DNA of 51,123 nucleotides, from assembly GCA_937894805.1 (NCBI GenBank), contig CALAYR010000108.1, forward strand, positions 1-51,123, given 5' to 3'. Both the position numbers and the translations under genes were made by a program. This document shows positions 16,852 to 29,091 of the stretch, piece by piece. This DNA comes from an uncultured Acidimicrobiaceae bacterium (GTDB lineage: Bacteria > Actinomycetota > Acidimicrobiia > Acidimicrobiales > RAAP-2). Each line of letters opens with the position of its first letter. The stretch's first letter is position 1. The notes beneath the pieces are model-generated. The model did no database searches, was not told where the DNA came from, and was given only the letters and a program-made list of their open reading frames with translations.

Positions 16852-18732
16852 CTACCAGGACCTCGCAACCAAGAACAGCACAACGAGCATCATGCCGACT
16901 ACCACTACGAGGGCGTAGTGGCGAACAAAACCAGACTGAATCTTGCGAATACCTTCAGCACTCTTACGAACCGAAACGGCCGTGGCGACTACGGCACCAT
17001 CGAGGACTTTGGGCTCAATGGTCGTGCTGCCGAATTGAGCAACTCGTTGTAGTGGGCGACCAATAGTGAAGTCGTAGAAGTCGTCCCAGCGCCAGACCTT
17101 TTCGAAAAAGCTGGACTCAAAACGGGGCCAAGGTGACGTGGACTTCCACAACGAGAAGGCGATGATTAGACCAATAATGCCGGCCGCGGCATCGGCTCCA
17201 GCGAGGACAAACTCCGACAGGTGCGAGCCCAGGACGGGCGATACTGTCGACTCGAAGACGGGGTCGAGGAAACCGGCGAGTGACATGGAGTGGGCCCATG
17301 GCAGATCCAGCAGTCCACCGAGTGCACTAAAGACAGCGAGGATGACGAGAGGCACCGTCATGACCCAAGGACTCTCGTGGGGGTCGTGACCTTCAGTAAC
17401 TTCGCGGAACCGCTCGTCGCCTCGGAACGTCAAGACGAAGAGTCGACTCATGTAGTACGCGGTGAGGACTGCAGTAAAGAGACCAAGCACGTAAAGCGGC
17501 TTAGAGAATGCGTAGACGTTGGTTAGCACGTCCCCCTTGGCCCAGAAACCAGCAAATGGTGGGATGCCGGCAATCGCCAGCCAGCCAATCAGGAAGGTTG
17601 GGAACGTCAAAGGGAGATACTTCTGCAGTCCACCCATTTTGCGTAGGTCCTGTTCGCCGTTGAGCGAGTGAATGACTGATCCCGAGCCGAGGAACAAGAG
17701 GGCCTTAAAGAATGCGTGGCTGACCATCAGGAAAATGGCGGCGGAGTAGGCCCCGGTACCAACGGCCAAAATCATGTAACCAATTTGTGAAACTGTCGAG
17801 AAGGCCAAGACTTTCTTGATGTCCTTCTGGGAGGTGGCCACCGTGGCGGCGACGAAGGCCGTAAGACCACCGATTACTGCGATCACCCAGCGACCTGACG
17901 TCGACCAAGCCAACACTGGCGACATGCGAACGAGCAGATAGACACCGGCCGTCACCATGGTGGCCGCGTGAATCAACGCCGAAACTGGCGTGGGGCCTTC
18001 CATGGCGTCAGGGAGCCAGTTAAAGAGAGGAATCTGCGCCGACTTACCGCTGGCGGCCAACATCAGCGCCAAGACAATCAGCAGAGTGACCGTACTGGAG
18101 AGTGGAACCGTCGAGCCGAGACCAATGATGGTGAGATAGTTCAGCGAACCGAAGTGGTTAAAGAGTAGGAACATCGCGAGCAGGAGACCGACGTCACCGA
18201 CACGGTTGTAGATGAAGGCCTTCTTACCAGCACTCGCCGCGGAGTCTTTCGTGAAGTAGTAGCTCACGAGCCAGTAGGAGCACACTCCTACGCCCTCCCA
18301 GCCGACAAAGGTCACGAGCAAGTTGTTACCCAACACCAACACCAGCATGGAGAAGACGAAGAGGTTTAGATACAAGAAGAACTTCTTGAAGTCCTTCTCC
18401 CCGTGCATGTAACCAATTGAGTACAGGTGAATCAAAGTGGAGATACCCGAAACAAAGAGGCACATCGTCACCGAGAGGGGGTCCAAGAGGAAGGCCGCAT
18501 CAACATTGAGCGGACCAACCGAGAGCCATGAGAAGAGGTGGATCGTAACTTCACGCTCGGTCTGACCTAAGAGCCAAACGAATGAGATCACCGTCGTCAG
18601 AAATGAAGCCAAAACGGCCGTTGTGGCAATCCAACCAGAGACTGGCTCACGCGTCGTCGACTTCGGCAGAACCAGAACCAGCAGGAATCCAATGAGAGGG
18701 AAGAGTGGGATGAGGGCAGCTAGTGAGTTCAT
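16852..18732 (-). CDS. nuoL: NADH-quinone oxidoreductase subunit L
   Basis: A 626-residue subunit, the most distal proton-channel protein of complex I, ending in the long lateral helix and a final C-terminal membrane segment (VVVGMMLVVLFLVA). Core motifs visible: VGWEGVGVCSYWLVSYYF, GKSAQIPLFNWLPDAMEGPTPVSALIHAATMVTAGVYLL and AFSTVSQIGYM. I choose the ATG at 18732 (MNSLAALIPLFPLIG), one base after the nuoK stop. The frame is open to 18813, but those residues lie inside nuoK and do not resemble NuoL. Confidence 0.95.
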   Translation of the reverse strand: MNSLAALIPLFPLIGFLLVLVLPKSTTREPVSGWIATTAVLASFLTTVISFVWLLGQTEREVTIHLFSWLSVGPLNVDAAFLLDPLSVTMCLFVSGISTLIHLYSIGYMHGEKDFKKFFLYLNLFVFSMLVLVLGNNLLVTFVGWEGVGVCSYWLVSYYFTKDSAASAGKKAFIYNRVGDVGLLLAMFLLFNHFGSLNYLTIIGLGSTVPLSSTVTLLIVLALMLAASGKSAQIPLFNWLPDAMEGPTPVSALIHAATMVTAGVYLLVRMSPVLAWSTSGRWVIAVIGGLTAFVAATVATSQKDIKKVLAFSTVSQIGYMILAVGTGAYSAAIFLMVSHAFFKALLFLGSGSVIHSLNGEQDLRKMGGLQKYLPLTFPTFLIGWLAIAGIPPFAGFWAKGDVLTNVYAFSKPLYVLGLFTAVLTAYYMSRLFVLTFRGDERFREVTEGHDPHESPWVMTVPLVILAVFSALGGLLDLPWAHSMSLAGFLDPVFESTVSPVLGSHLSEFVLAGADAAAGIIGLIIAFSLWKSTSPWPRFESSFFEKVWRWDDFYDFTIGRPLQRVAQFGSTTIEPKVLDGAVVATAVSVRKSAEGIRKIQSGFVRHYALVVVVGMMLVVLFLVARSW

Positions 18733-18733
18733 C

Positions 18734-19039
18734 TCAGCCTCGCAACTCGGATAGTTCATCAACTGCCGTCGACTGGCGGCGGCGGAAGATCGCCACGACA
18801 ATGGCCAAACCAACAGTTACTTCAGCGGCGGCCACGACGAGAATAAAGAAGACCGAAGCCTGCCCCCCGATGTCGTGCAGGGAGCGTGAGAACGTGACGA
18901 ATGTCAGGTTTACGGCGTTGAGCATGAGTTCGATGCACATGAACATGATGAGGGCGCTACGGCGGGTCAAGAGACCGAACATGCCAATGCCGAAAATTAC
19001 GGCGGCCAGTATTAAGAACCAGGACTCGGGAATGGTCAC
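18734..19039 (-). CDS. nuoK: NADH-quinone oxidoreductase subunit K
   Basis: A 101-residue subunit with three membrane helices (about 8-25, 30-50, 62-85). The two membrane glutamates of the proton path are present, in MFMCIELMLNAVNL and VVAAAEVTVGLAI. It overlaps the end of nuoJ by 4 bases (ATGA) and precedes nuoL by one base. Size and helix pattern are standard for NuoK. Confidence 0.95.
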   Translation of the reverse strand: MTIPESWFLILAAVIFGIGMFGLLTRRSALIMFMCIELMLNAVNLTFVTFSRSLHDIGGQASVFFILVVAAAEVTVGLAIVVAIFRRRQSTAVDELSELRG

Positions 19040-19605
19040 GCGTCGGCTCCTTCCGAAATCGACTCTCCGGTACGGTCACGCCGCGCGAGCAAAACGGCAC
19101 CAACGACGGCGATAATCAACAGTGCTGCCGTGGCCTCAAAGGCGAAGAGGTACGTCGTAAAGACGGCTGAACCAACGGCCTGTACGTTCTCGGCACCGCT
19201 CGGGGATGCACCGGTGGCGACTTGGGCTCCGGTCGACCAACCGCCACGGCTCAACATGGCCAAGATGCCCACCATGGTCACCACTACCGAGGCATAGGCC
19301 ATCGGACGCTGAGCGACTAGTGGCTCAATCGTCACGTCCTCTTGGTTGTCGACGCCGAGAAACATGATGACGAACAAGAAGAGCACCACAATGGCGCCGC
19401 AGTAGACGATTACTTGGACGGCAGCTAAAAAGTGGGCCTCTTGTTCCAGGAAGGCAATGGCCACACCGAGCAGCGTCAAGATCAAACTCAGCGCGGAGTG
19501 GACGGGGTTGCGATACGTGATGATGCCGAGGGCGCCAATGACCGCCATTGCGGCCGCAGCAATGAAGACGATGAGATCCGGCCAGGTTGTGGTCATGGCA
19601 ATCAT
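19036..19605 (-). CDS. nuoJ: NADH-quinone oxidoreductase subunit J
   Basis: A 189-residue membrane subunit with five hydrophobic helices. AVQVIVYCGAIVVLFLFVIMFLG is the conserved third helix that changes conformation to couple quinone reduction to proton pumping. The ATG at 19605 overlaps the nuoI stop by 4 bases; the second ATG at 19596 is a less favoured alternative. The hydrophilic loop between helices 4 and 5 (GGWSTGAQVATGASPSGAEN) is longer than in E. coli, common in actinobacterial NuoJ. Confidence 0.93.
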   Translation of the reverse strand: MIAMTTTWPDLIVFIAAAAMAVIGALGIITYRNPVHSALSLILTLLGVAIAFLEQEAHFLAAVQVIVYCGAIVVLFLFVIMFLGVDNQEDVTIEPLVAQRPMAYASVVVTMVGILAMLSRGGWSTGAQVATGASPSGAENVQAVGSAVFTTYLFAFEATAALLIIAVVGAVLLARRDRTGESISEGADA

Positions 19606-20360
19606 GCTCGTACCTTGCGAACCAAGTGGCCAACTTTGCTGGCTTCCAATTTCGTAATCACACCGGCAATGCCGCGTCGATTCAGTGGCACGTCCTCAGG
19701 CTCTAGGTGGGACGTGAATGCGTCGCGCAACTGCTTCGAACCCGTGGCGGCATCGTCACGGTTCTCGCTCTGACCGCCTTCGGCGGCACGGATGCCAACA
19801 CCGAGGTCTCCCGACCACTGGGCGATGCCTTCGTATTCAGCATTACCAGCGGGCGCCGTGGCGCGCATCCAGCCACCGGTCATTGCCGACTCACCGGCAC
19901 GCCAGTCTTCCCATGGCAAGCGCTTGGGTTCACCCATGTCGTCCACAACGAGTTCGGCCTTGGTGTAAATCGCGTCAGATCGATTAGTGAAGGAGAACTC
20001 AAACATCTTGGACTCAGTGATGGCTTCGGTGGGGCAGGCCTCGACGCAAAGGTCACAGTGAATGCAACGCAAGTAGTTGATCTCGTAGATATAGCCGTAA
20101 CGCTCACCCGGGCTAACGGGGTGGTCCATTGGGTTATCGAGACCTCGAACGTAGATGCAGTTCGCGGGGCAGACACCAGCACACAGTTCACAGCCAATGC
20201 ACTTCTCCATGCCGTCTTCGTACCGGTTAAGGACGTGACGTCCGTGTTGACGCGGCTGCTTCGGACGCTTCTCCTTGGGGTAGCTCGACGTCACCGACGG
20301 CCGTCCAATGTGGAGGAATGTGAGCTTGAAGCCTCCGAAGAAATTGAAGGGATTCGCCAT
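19602..20360 (-). CDS. nuoI: NADH-quinone oxidoreductase subunit I (2x[4Fe-4S])
   Basis: A 252-residue ferredoxin-like subunit that carries clusters N6a and N6b on the path to cluster N2. Both cluster motifs are seen: CIGCELCAGVCPANCIYV and CIHCDLCVEACPTEAI. The C-terminal 90 or so residues after the core (acidic and glycine-rich, then LNRRGIAGVITKLEASKVG) are longer than in E. coli NuoI; actinobacterial forms often have such tails. The ATG at 20360 shares a base with the nuoH TAA (TAATG). Subunit of the peripheral arm. Confidence 0.95.
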   Translation of the reverse strand: MANPFNFFGGFKLTFLHIGRPSVTSSYPKEKRPKQPRQHGRHVLNRYEDGMEKCIGCELCAGVCPANCIYVRGLDNPMDHPVSPGERYGYIYEINYLRCIHCDLCVEACPTEAITESKMFEFSFTNRSDAIYTKAELVVDDMGEPKRLPWEDWRAGESAMTGGWMRATAPAGNAEYEGIAQWSGDLGVGIRAAEGGQSENRDDAATGSKQLRDAFTSHLEPEDVPLNRRGIAGVITKLEASKVGHLVRKVRA

Positions 20361-21594
20361 TATTGATCGTCTCCGTCAGTCAGTTTCCGCAGGATGTACG
20401 GCGGTAGCGGACGCTCTCCCACGGTAGGGAGGACCGAGTCCGGACCGGCCTCACGGTTAAGACCAATGTCAAAAGCGCGCGTGAGGAATGTCGAGGCCAC
20501 CAGGCTCAATGCCGCGAGCGCAAAGCCCCAGGCCGGCGAGATGATGAAGCCTGCTACCAGCAGCATCCAGGCCAAGCTCAGCGGAATCAAACGCTTCCAG
20601 CCGAGATCCATCAATTGGTCGTAGCGGAAACGTGGCAGCGCCGCACGGAACCATACGTAGGCGAAGCAGAACAACGTGGTCTTACCGAGGAACCAGAGGA
20701 TTGGGAAGACCCACTGAATGTGCGGAATGTTTGGCACGTATCCGGCCGGACCACCGAAGAAGAGTGTCACCATTACGGCCGACATGGTGATGGTGTTCAT
20801 GAACTCCGCGAGGAAGAACAAAGCGAAACGAATCGAAGAGTATTCCGTGTGGAACCCACCGACAAGCTCGCTCTCGGCTTCGACCACGTCAAAGGGAGGA
20901 CGATTGAGTTCCGCCGTGATGGAAATCAAGAACAGTACGAATGGCACGATGCCGAGGCGAATGAGATTCCAGTGCCAAACTCCGTGGGCTTGGCTCGTGA
21001 CGATGTCATGCGTCGAGAGTGATCCGGTGGCCAGGACGACAGTCACGACGGTCATACCTAAGGCGGCCTCGTAAGAGATCATTTGGGCACTGGCTCGGAC
21101 GGAGGAGATCAGTGGGTACTTCGAACCGGAAGACCATCCAGCCAGAATGACGCCGTAGACCGAGAGACCCGACATGGCCAGCAAGAGCAAGATACCAATC
21201 GGAGGGTCGGCCACCTGAAGCAGGAATGTGTGGTGAGCCACCGTGACGGTGCCACCCACGGGCACGATTGAGAACGTGATGAGTGCTGGAATCAACGCCA
21301 AGTACGGAGCGAGCTTGAACGTAAAGCGGTCGGCTTGCGCCGGAATCAAGTCTTCCTTAAAGAAGAGCTTGATGCCGTCAGCGAGCGTCTGGAGGAGGCC
21401 GAAGGGTCCCCAGCGGTTTGGTCCGATGCGGCTCTGCATGTCAGAGATGACTTTGCGCTCAAACCAGATCATCAGCGTGACGCAACCCATGAGCGCTCCG
21501 AAGGCCACAAGAACCTTCAAGGCGGCGATGATGAATACGGCCAAGTTGACACCGAAGACGTACAGCGGGTCACCGGCAGCGAGAATCAGATTGC

Positions 21595-21598
<4 letters not shown>
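20360..21598 (-). CDS. nuoH: NADH-quinone oxidoreductase subunit H
   Basis: A 412-residue membrane subunit that forms most of the quinone chamber. Signatures: WFERKVISDMQSRIGPNRWGPFG near the N-terminus, the acidic loop ELNRPPFDVVEAESELVGGFHTEYS, then FALFFLAEFMNTI. These are the charged residues linking quinone binding to the proton channels. The ATG at 21598 overlaps the nuoG stop (ATGA), and the TAA overlaps the nuoI ATG by one base. The C-terminal cytoplasmic tail is a little longer than in E. coli. Confidence 0.96.
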
Positions 21599-24217
<2,619 letters not shown>

Positions 24218-24225
<8 letters not shown>

Positions 24226-25522
24226 GGGGGCATCCGTTGTGTTCGACGTGAGCGATGAAGTCATCACGGAAGTTTGTGATGGCCGAGTGAATAGAAGAAG
24301 GAATGGAGGGACCGAGGACGCAGATGGTGGTCTGCTGCGGTGGCCACGAAAGGCCGGGAGCGATGTTGTCGCAGAGGTCCAAGAGAAGATCGAGGTCTTC
24401 ACGCCGACCGCCACCGTGTTCCATGCGATACATGATGCGCTCGAGCCAGCCCGAACCTTCACGACACGGCGTGCACTGTCCGCACGATTCACGGGAGAAA
24501 AACTTGGTAATTCGCCACGCCGCGCGAACAACGCAACTGTCTTCGTCGAGCACGACAATGGATCCCGAACCGAGCATTGATGCCTGTTCGGCAACCTCGT
24601 CCTGGCCGAGGGGAATGTCGAGCTGCTCGGGCGTAAACCACGGAGCCGAAACGCCACCAGGGATGAAGGCTTTGATCTTCTTGTCACCGACGATGCCACC
24701 ACCCAGGGCGGGGTCAAAGATGATGTCGCGGAAGGTGTTCTTCACCATCTCGAGTTCGTACACACCGGGATTCTTTACGCGACCAGAGAGCGCGAACAGG
24801 CGCGTTCCAGCCGAGCGACCTTGACCCAGCGCAGCGAACGCGGCGCCGCCGTTGTTTACAATCCACGGCATGTTGGCCATGGTCTCAACGTTGTTGACGA
24901 CCGTGGGTTGACCGTAAAGACCAATGGCAGCTGGGAAGTATGGAGGCTTGATGCGAGGGAAGCCTCGCTTGCCTTCGAGCGCTTCGATCAACGCCGTTTC
25001 TTCGCCACAGATGTAGGCACCGGCACCGGGGTGAACGATGATGTCCAGCGAAAATCCCGAACCGAAGATGTCTGAGCCCAATGCGCCGTGATCGTACGCA
25101 TCGTTAACGGCCTGCTGTAAGCGCTCGAGCCCGAGGGCGAATTCGCCACGAAGGTAGATGAAGGCCTGTGAGACCTGAAGGGCGTAGGCCGCAATGGTGA
25201 CGCCTTCGACGAGTTGGTGAGGCTCACGCTCTACGAGATAGTGATCCTTAAACGTGGCTGGCTCCGATTCGTCGCCATTAACCACGAGATACGAAACAGG
25301 TGCCTTGCGCAACATGGACCACTTGCGGCCGGCGGGAAATCCCGCTCCCCCGCGTCCCAGCAACGACGCTGAGTCGACTTCGGCCGCCACGGCTTCGGGG
25401 TGCATGGAGAGTGCCTTGCGGAGTGCCGTAAAGCCATCGGTGGCTAGGTAGCGCGACATGGAGTGACTGTCGGCGTACTGAGAGCGAGAAGAGACAATCT
25501 TGGGGGCGGTGAGAACGGCCAT
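24218..25522 (-). CDS. nuoF: NADH-quinone oxidoreductase subunit F (NADH and FMN site)
   Basis: A 434-residue subunit that oxidises NADH and holds FMN and one [4Fe-4S] cluster. The NADH/FMN loop GRGGAGFPAGRKWSML is at residues about 55-72. HPGAGAYICGEETALIEALEG follows, and the cluster motif ESCGQCTPCREG is near the C-terminus. The start shares one base with the nuoE stop (TAATG). The MAVLTAPKIVSSRSQYADSHS leader is plausible but variable; the ATG at residue 22 is an alternative. Confidence 0.95.
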
Positions 25523-26142
25523 TACTTCGTCTCCTTCGCCGCACGAGCTTCGCGAGCCGTTTGCGCCGCTTCACGTTCCGCGGCCACTTGGGCCCGTGGT
25601 GCGCGAAGGCCGCCGTTTCGACGGACACGAATCAACGTGCCGTGTGGTGGGATTTCGTCGTCACGTCGACCGATGCGAAGATCGGAAACGAGAGCGTCGA
25701 GAGCGTCTGGTGTCGTGGTACGAACGTAACGGTGGTTCACCTGAACGACTGGCGCGATGTCACAGTCCGCGAGACACTCGGTCTCTTCGAGCGTGAACAG
25801 CCCATCCGCGGAGGTGCCGCCAACTGCGCAGCCCAGCGTCTTGGTGGCGTGATCCAAAAGTTCTTCACCACCGGCCAGGAGACATGCGATGTTGGTGCAC
25901 ACACCCACGACGTACTTCCCGACGGGCTCGAGGTGGAACATGTCGTAGAAGCTCGCCGTGCCTCGAACTTCGGCGGGTGACGTGCCCGTGAGTTCAGCTA
26001 CTTCGGCCATACCCTCGTCGGTCAGGTATCCGTCTTGTTCTTGGGCGAGGTGAAGCAGGGGCAGCATGGCCGAACGCTTCTGCGGGTAAAGCGAAACGAG
26101 CTCATCGGCACGCTGGCGAATGTCGGGGCGGAGATAACTCAT
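25522..26142 (-). CDS. nuoE: NADH-quinone oxidoreductase subunit E ([2Fe-2S])
   Basis: A 206-residue thioredoxin-fold subunit carrying cluster N1a. The four cysteine ligands lie in VCTNIAC and ECLADCDIAP. The N-terminal helical domain (PLLHLAQEQDGYLTDEGMAEVAEL) is typical. The tail after residue about 165 is basic and alanine-rich, as in some actinobacterial NuoE. The ATG at 26142 overlaps the nuoD stop by 4 bases. Confidence 0.94.
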   Translation of the reverse strand: MSYLRPDIRQRADELVSLYPQKRSAMLPLLHLAQEQDGYLTDEGMAEVAELTGTSPAEVRGTASFYDMFHLEPVGKYVVGVCTNIACLLAGGEELLDHATKTLGCAVGGTSADGLFTLEETECLADCDIAPVVQVNHRYVRTTTPDALDALVSDLRIGRRDDEIPPHGTLIRVRRNGGLRAPRAQVAAEREAAQTAREARAAKETK

Positions 26143-27500
26143 CGGTCCACTTCTCCCATAACGGGGTCAACGGTTGAAATCACCGTGATGGTGTCAGAAA
26201 CCAAACCACCGCGCATAAGCAGCGGGATGGCCTGGAGATTTACAAAGGAAGGTGCGCGCACGTGGATTCGGTACGGACGAGGACCACCGTCGGCCACGAT
26301 GTAGCAACCCAATTCACCGCGAGGTGATTCGATGGCCGAGTAGACCTCACCGGCCGGCACGTGGAACCCTTCGGTGAACAACTTGAAGTGGTGAATCAAC
26401 GCTTCCATGGACTCGTCAATACGGGCGCGTGGGGGTGGAGTGACCTTGGGATCTTGGGTCCGGTAGTCACCCTTTGGCATCATGTCGATGCACTGACGCA
26501 CAATTTTGATGGACTCGCGAATTTCATTGAGTCGAATGGCGTAGCGGTCAAAGTTGTCACCGTACGTACCGACAATGACGTCGAAGTCAATCTGGTCGTA
26601 GGCCAAGTACGGCATCTCCTTGCGGAGGTCCCACGGCACACCGGTGGAACGAAGCAGGGGGCCGGTGAGGCCGAGCGCCAAAGCCTCTTCGGCCGTGATG
26701 GGGGCGACACCCTCCATGCGCTGGCGGAAGATCACTTGGCCCGTTAAGAGTTGGTCGTATTCGTAGGTGCGGGCATCGATGGTGTCGCAGATAACCAAAA
26801 CGTCGTCTTGCCAACCATCGGGTAGGTCGGCGGCCACGCCGCCGGGACGCACGTAGTTCAAGTTCAATCGAAGACCGGCCGTCTTTTCAAAGAACGCGAG
26901 CACGAGTTCGCGCTCGCGGAGACCGTAAATCATCATCGAGGTTGAACCGAGGTCCATACCGTTGGTCGCCATCCACACGAGGTGACTGGAGATTCGGTTC
27001 AATTCGCTCATCAGCATGCGAATCCATACAGCCCGCTCGGGCACTTCAATGCCCAGCAACTTTTCAACGGCCATCGAGTAGCTCAGCTCGTTGTTGATGG
27101 GACTGAGGTAGTCCATACGGGTGACGTTGGTTCCGCCCTGCACGTAGCTGAGCTCTTCGCCCTGCTTTTCCATGCCGGTGTGGAGGTAGCCAATAACGGG
27201 CTTGGTCCGTAGAACAAATTCCCCATCGAGTTCCAGCATCAAACGCAGTACGCCGTGCGTACTGGGGTGACTCGGACCCATGTTGATAATCATCAACTCA
27301 TCGTCACGACTTTCAAAGTCAATAGACGAGGGATCCAGCGTGCGGCCGTCGAGGTGGAGAACTGCACCCATTTCACGACCGAGCTGGTCGCTTTCGGTGT
27401 CCCGGCGAAAACCGAGCTCCTGGGGCCCTTCGCTCGTCTCGGCCACGAGGAGTGGTTCGCGGTCGATTGACCGGACGGAATTCTTAGTGATGTCACTCAT
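26139..27500 (-). CDS. nuoD: NADH-quinone oxidoreductase subunit D
   Basis: A 453-residue subunit, the 49-kDa homolog, which lines the quinone site together with NuoB. Family signatures: NMGPSHPSTHGVLRL (quinone histidines), GYLHTGMEKQGE, and the C-terminal ESPRGELGCYIVADGG. An N-terminal stretch of about 65 residues before ELMIINMGPSHPS is longer than in E. coli NuoD. It overlaps nuoC and nuoE by 4 bases at each end. Confidence 0.95.
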   Translation of the reverse strand: MSDITKNSVRSIDREPLLVAETSEGPQELGFRRDTESDQLGREMGAVLHLDGRTLDPSSIDFESRDDELMIINMGPSHPSTHGVLRLMLELDGEFVLRTKPVIGYLHTGMEKQGEELSYVQGGTNVTRMDYLSPINNELSYSMAVEKLLGIEVPERAVWIRMLMSELNRISSHLVWMATNGMDLGSTSMMIYGLRERELVLAFFEKTAGLRLNLNYVRPGGVAADLPDGWQDDVLVICDTIDARTYEYDQLLTGQVIFRQRMEGVAPITAEEALALGLTGPLLRSTGVPWDLRKEMPYLAYDQIDFDVIVGTYGDNFDRYAIRLNEIRESIKIVRQCIDMMPKGDYRTQDPKVTPPPRARIDESMEALIHHFKLFTEGFHVPAGEVYSAIESPRGELGCYIVADGGPRPYRIHVRAPSFVNLQAIPLLMRGGLVSDTITVISTVDPVMGEVDR

Positions 27501-27991
27501 CGGGGGCCTGGCGCTTCCTTGAACTGCACGGGCACTCGACCGATGCCGTAGTCCTTACGCAGTGGGTGACCCTCCCAATCCTCCGGCATCAAGATGCGGG
27601 TGAGATCGGGGTGGTCGTTGAACTGAACACCAAAGAGATCGAAGGCTTCGCGTTCCATCGCTTCGGTGCCGGGGTACTCGTGAAAGAGGGTGTCGACAAA
27701 GCAGTCCGCCTCGGGCACCTGCACACGAATGCGCACGCGCACGCGACGACTCAAGCTCAGCAGGTTGACAACGACTTCGAACCGCTCACCGACAACACCA
27801 GCGGGCAGGGGACGGTCGGCGTGGCTTAAGTAGTCAACGGCACAGAGATCGACGCACATTTCAAAGCCATCAGCGCGAAACGCGGCGACGAGATCGCGGT
27901 ACTGCGCACGCGTTGGGAAGCACGCGAGATCGGCGTTGAGGCCTTCGCTCGTAATGACACCGGCCGGGGCGTTAGGAGGAAGCGTTATCAC
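27497..27991 (-). CDS. nuoC: NADH-quinone oxidoreductase subunit C
   Basis: A 164-residue 30-kDa-type subunit of the peripheral arm, without cofactors. The hallmark segment FHEYPGTEAMEREAFDLFGVQFNDHPDLTRILMPEDWEGHPLRKDYG is intact at residues about 102-150. nuoC and nuoD are separate genes, as usual outside the gamma-proteobacteria. It overlaps nuoB and nuoD by 4 bases each. Confidence 0.95.
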   Translation of the reverse strand: MITLPPNAPAGVITSEGLNADLACFPTRAQYRDLVAAFRADGFEMCVDLCAVDYLSHADRPLPAGVVGERFEVVVNLLSLSRRVRVRIRVQVPEADCFVDTLFHEYPGTEAMEREAFDLFGVQFNDHPDLTRILMPEDWEGHPLRKDYGIGRVPVQFKEAPGPR

Positions 27992-28551
27992 TTGGGCGTT
28001 CCCAAACGAACCGAGACTGGCACTTCAGGCGTCCAAAGGCCCGTAGTTGAAGCGGTGATACCGGGTAGGCCCGCCTCACGACGCTTCATGATTTCACCCG
28101 TACGAATCTGCTCGTGGAGTGTCAAGATAGCGTGCATCAACGTCTCGGGGCTCGGTGGGCAGCCGGGAGCGTAAACGTCCACAGGCACGATTTGGTCGAC
28201 ACCCTGCACGATGGCGTAGTTGTTAAACATACCGCCGGTTGAGGCACAAACACCCATCGAGATAACCCACTTAGGTTCCATCATCTGGTCGTAAACCTGA
28301 CGCAGCACGGGGGCCATCTTTTGGCTGACGCGACCCGCCACAATCATCAAGTCGGCCTGACGGGGTGAGTTTCGAAACACTTCCATGCCGAAACGGGCTA
28401 GGTCAAAGTCAGCAGCACCGGCCGCCATCATTTCGATGGCGCAGCAGGCCAAACCGAAGGACGCTGGCCACAGTGATGCTCGTCGAGCCCAGCGAACTAA
28501 GTCTTCAACGCGGCCGGTCAGAAAATTGTGCTGGAGGTCTTCGAGGGCCAA
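27988..28551 (-). CDS. nuoB: NADH-quinone oxidoreductase subunit B (cluster N2)
   Basis: A 187-residue subunit holding the terminal [4Fe-4S] cluster N2 next to the quinone site. The cluster cysteines are seen in GLACCAIEMM, MGVCAS and APGCPPSPE. Length and motifs are standard. It starts 3 bases after the nuoA stop and overlaps nuoC by 4 bases. Confidence 0.96.
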   Translation of the reverse strand: MALEDLQHNFLTGRVEDLVRWARRASLWPASFGLACCAIEMMAAGAADFDLARFGMEVFRNSPRQADLMIVAGRVSQKMAPVLRQVYDQMMEPKWVISMGVCASTGGMFNNYAIVQGVDQIVPVDVYAPGCPPSPETLMHAILTLHEQIRTGEIMKRREAGLPGITASTTGLWTPEVPVSVRLGTPK

Positions 28552-28554
28552 GGG

Positions 28555-28995
28555 CTACGCCGCCTTTGTGGTTGAACCGATACGGCTAATAGTTGATTCG
28601 CTGGTGCGCGACGGCGCGCCCTTCGTCAAGCGCTTCACGGGACCCCATGAAAGGGCCCCTTCGCTCACGAGGAAGAGTAGGGCGCCGAAAACGACTACGG
28701 AGAACAGCAGAACTTCGACAAGACCGAAGGCTCCGAGCTGGCGGAAAACCACAGCGAAGGGATACATGAAGACGACTTCGATGTCGAAAATGACGAAGAT
28801 CATGGCGACGAGATAGAAGCGCACGGGGAAGCGCGTCGGCGGCTCGATTTCGGGGACGATGCCACATTCGTAGGGAGCCAACTTTGCATCGGTGGGTCGC
28901 TTGTGTGGGGCCAGCAGAGCTGACGCCACAAACGATCCAGAGGCAAACAAAGCACCTAGAACAAGGAGTCCCAGTATGGGGATGTACTGGTCCAT
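28555..28995 (-). CDS. nuoA: NADH-quinone oxidoreductase subunit A
   Basis: A 146-residue membrane subunit with three helices (about 8-28, 65-85, 92-112) and the conserved PYECGIVPEIEPPTRFPVRFYL loop next to the quinone chamber. First gene of the minus-strand nuo operon. The ATG at 28995 is 96 bases from the divergent flavoprotein gene, so the operon promoter must lie in 28996-29091. The C-terminal tail (TKGAPSRTSESTISRIGSTTK) is longer than usual and basic. Confidence 0.94.
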   Translation of the reverse strand: MDQYIPILGLLVLGALFASGSFVASALLAPHKRPTDAKLAPYECGIVPEIEPPTRFPVRFYLVAMIFVIFDIEVVFMYPFAVVFRQLGAFGLVEVLLFSVVVFGALLFLVSEGALSWGPVKRLTKGAPSRTSESTISRIGSTTKAA

Positions 28996-29091
28996 CGGTT
29001 ATTAGTTCTACCAGAAAACGACGGGAGTTCCGACACCTCATATTCGGCGGACCCTGTCACACCACTGGGGTACGGCTCGTAGGGTGGCGAC
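28996..29091. promoter_or_regulatory. Divergent promoter region between nuoA and the flavoprotein gene
   Basis: These 96 bases must hold the promoters of both the nuo operon and the geranylgeranyl-reductase-family gene. AGGGTGG a few bases before the ATG at 29092 is the likely ribosome site for the plus-strand gene. I found no match to the Rex operator pattern (TTGTGAA and TTCACAA arms) and no clear -35/-10 pair. Confidence 0.5.

Noticed and set aside
18733..18813. N-terminal extension of NuoL
   Set aside because: It lies inside nuoK; the ATG at 18732 gives the standard NuoL N-terminus.
24226..24717. Long N-terminal extension of NuoG
   Set aside because: This open stretch is nuoF coding sequence in another frame and does not resemble any NuoG extension.
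28996..29091. Rex operator upstream of the nuo operon
   Set aside because: No TTGTGAA/TTCACAA pair could be found; Rex control of nuo is known elsewhere but not shown here.
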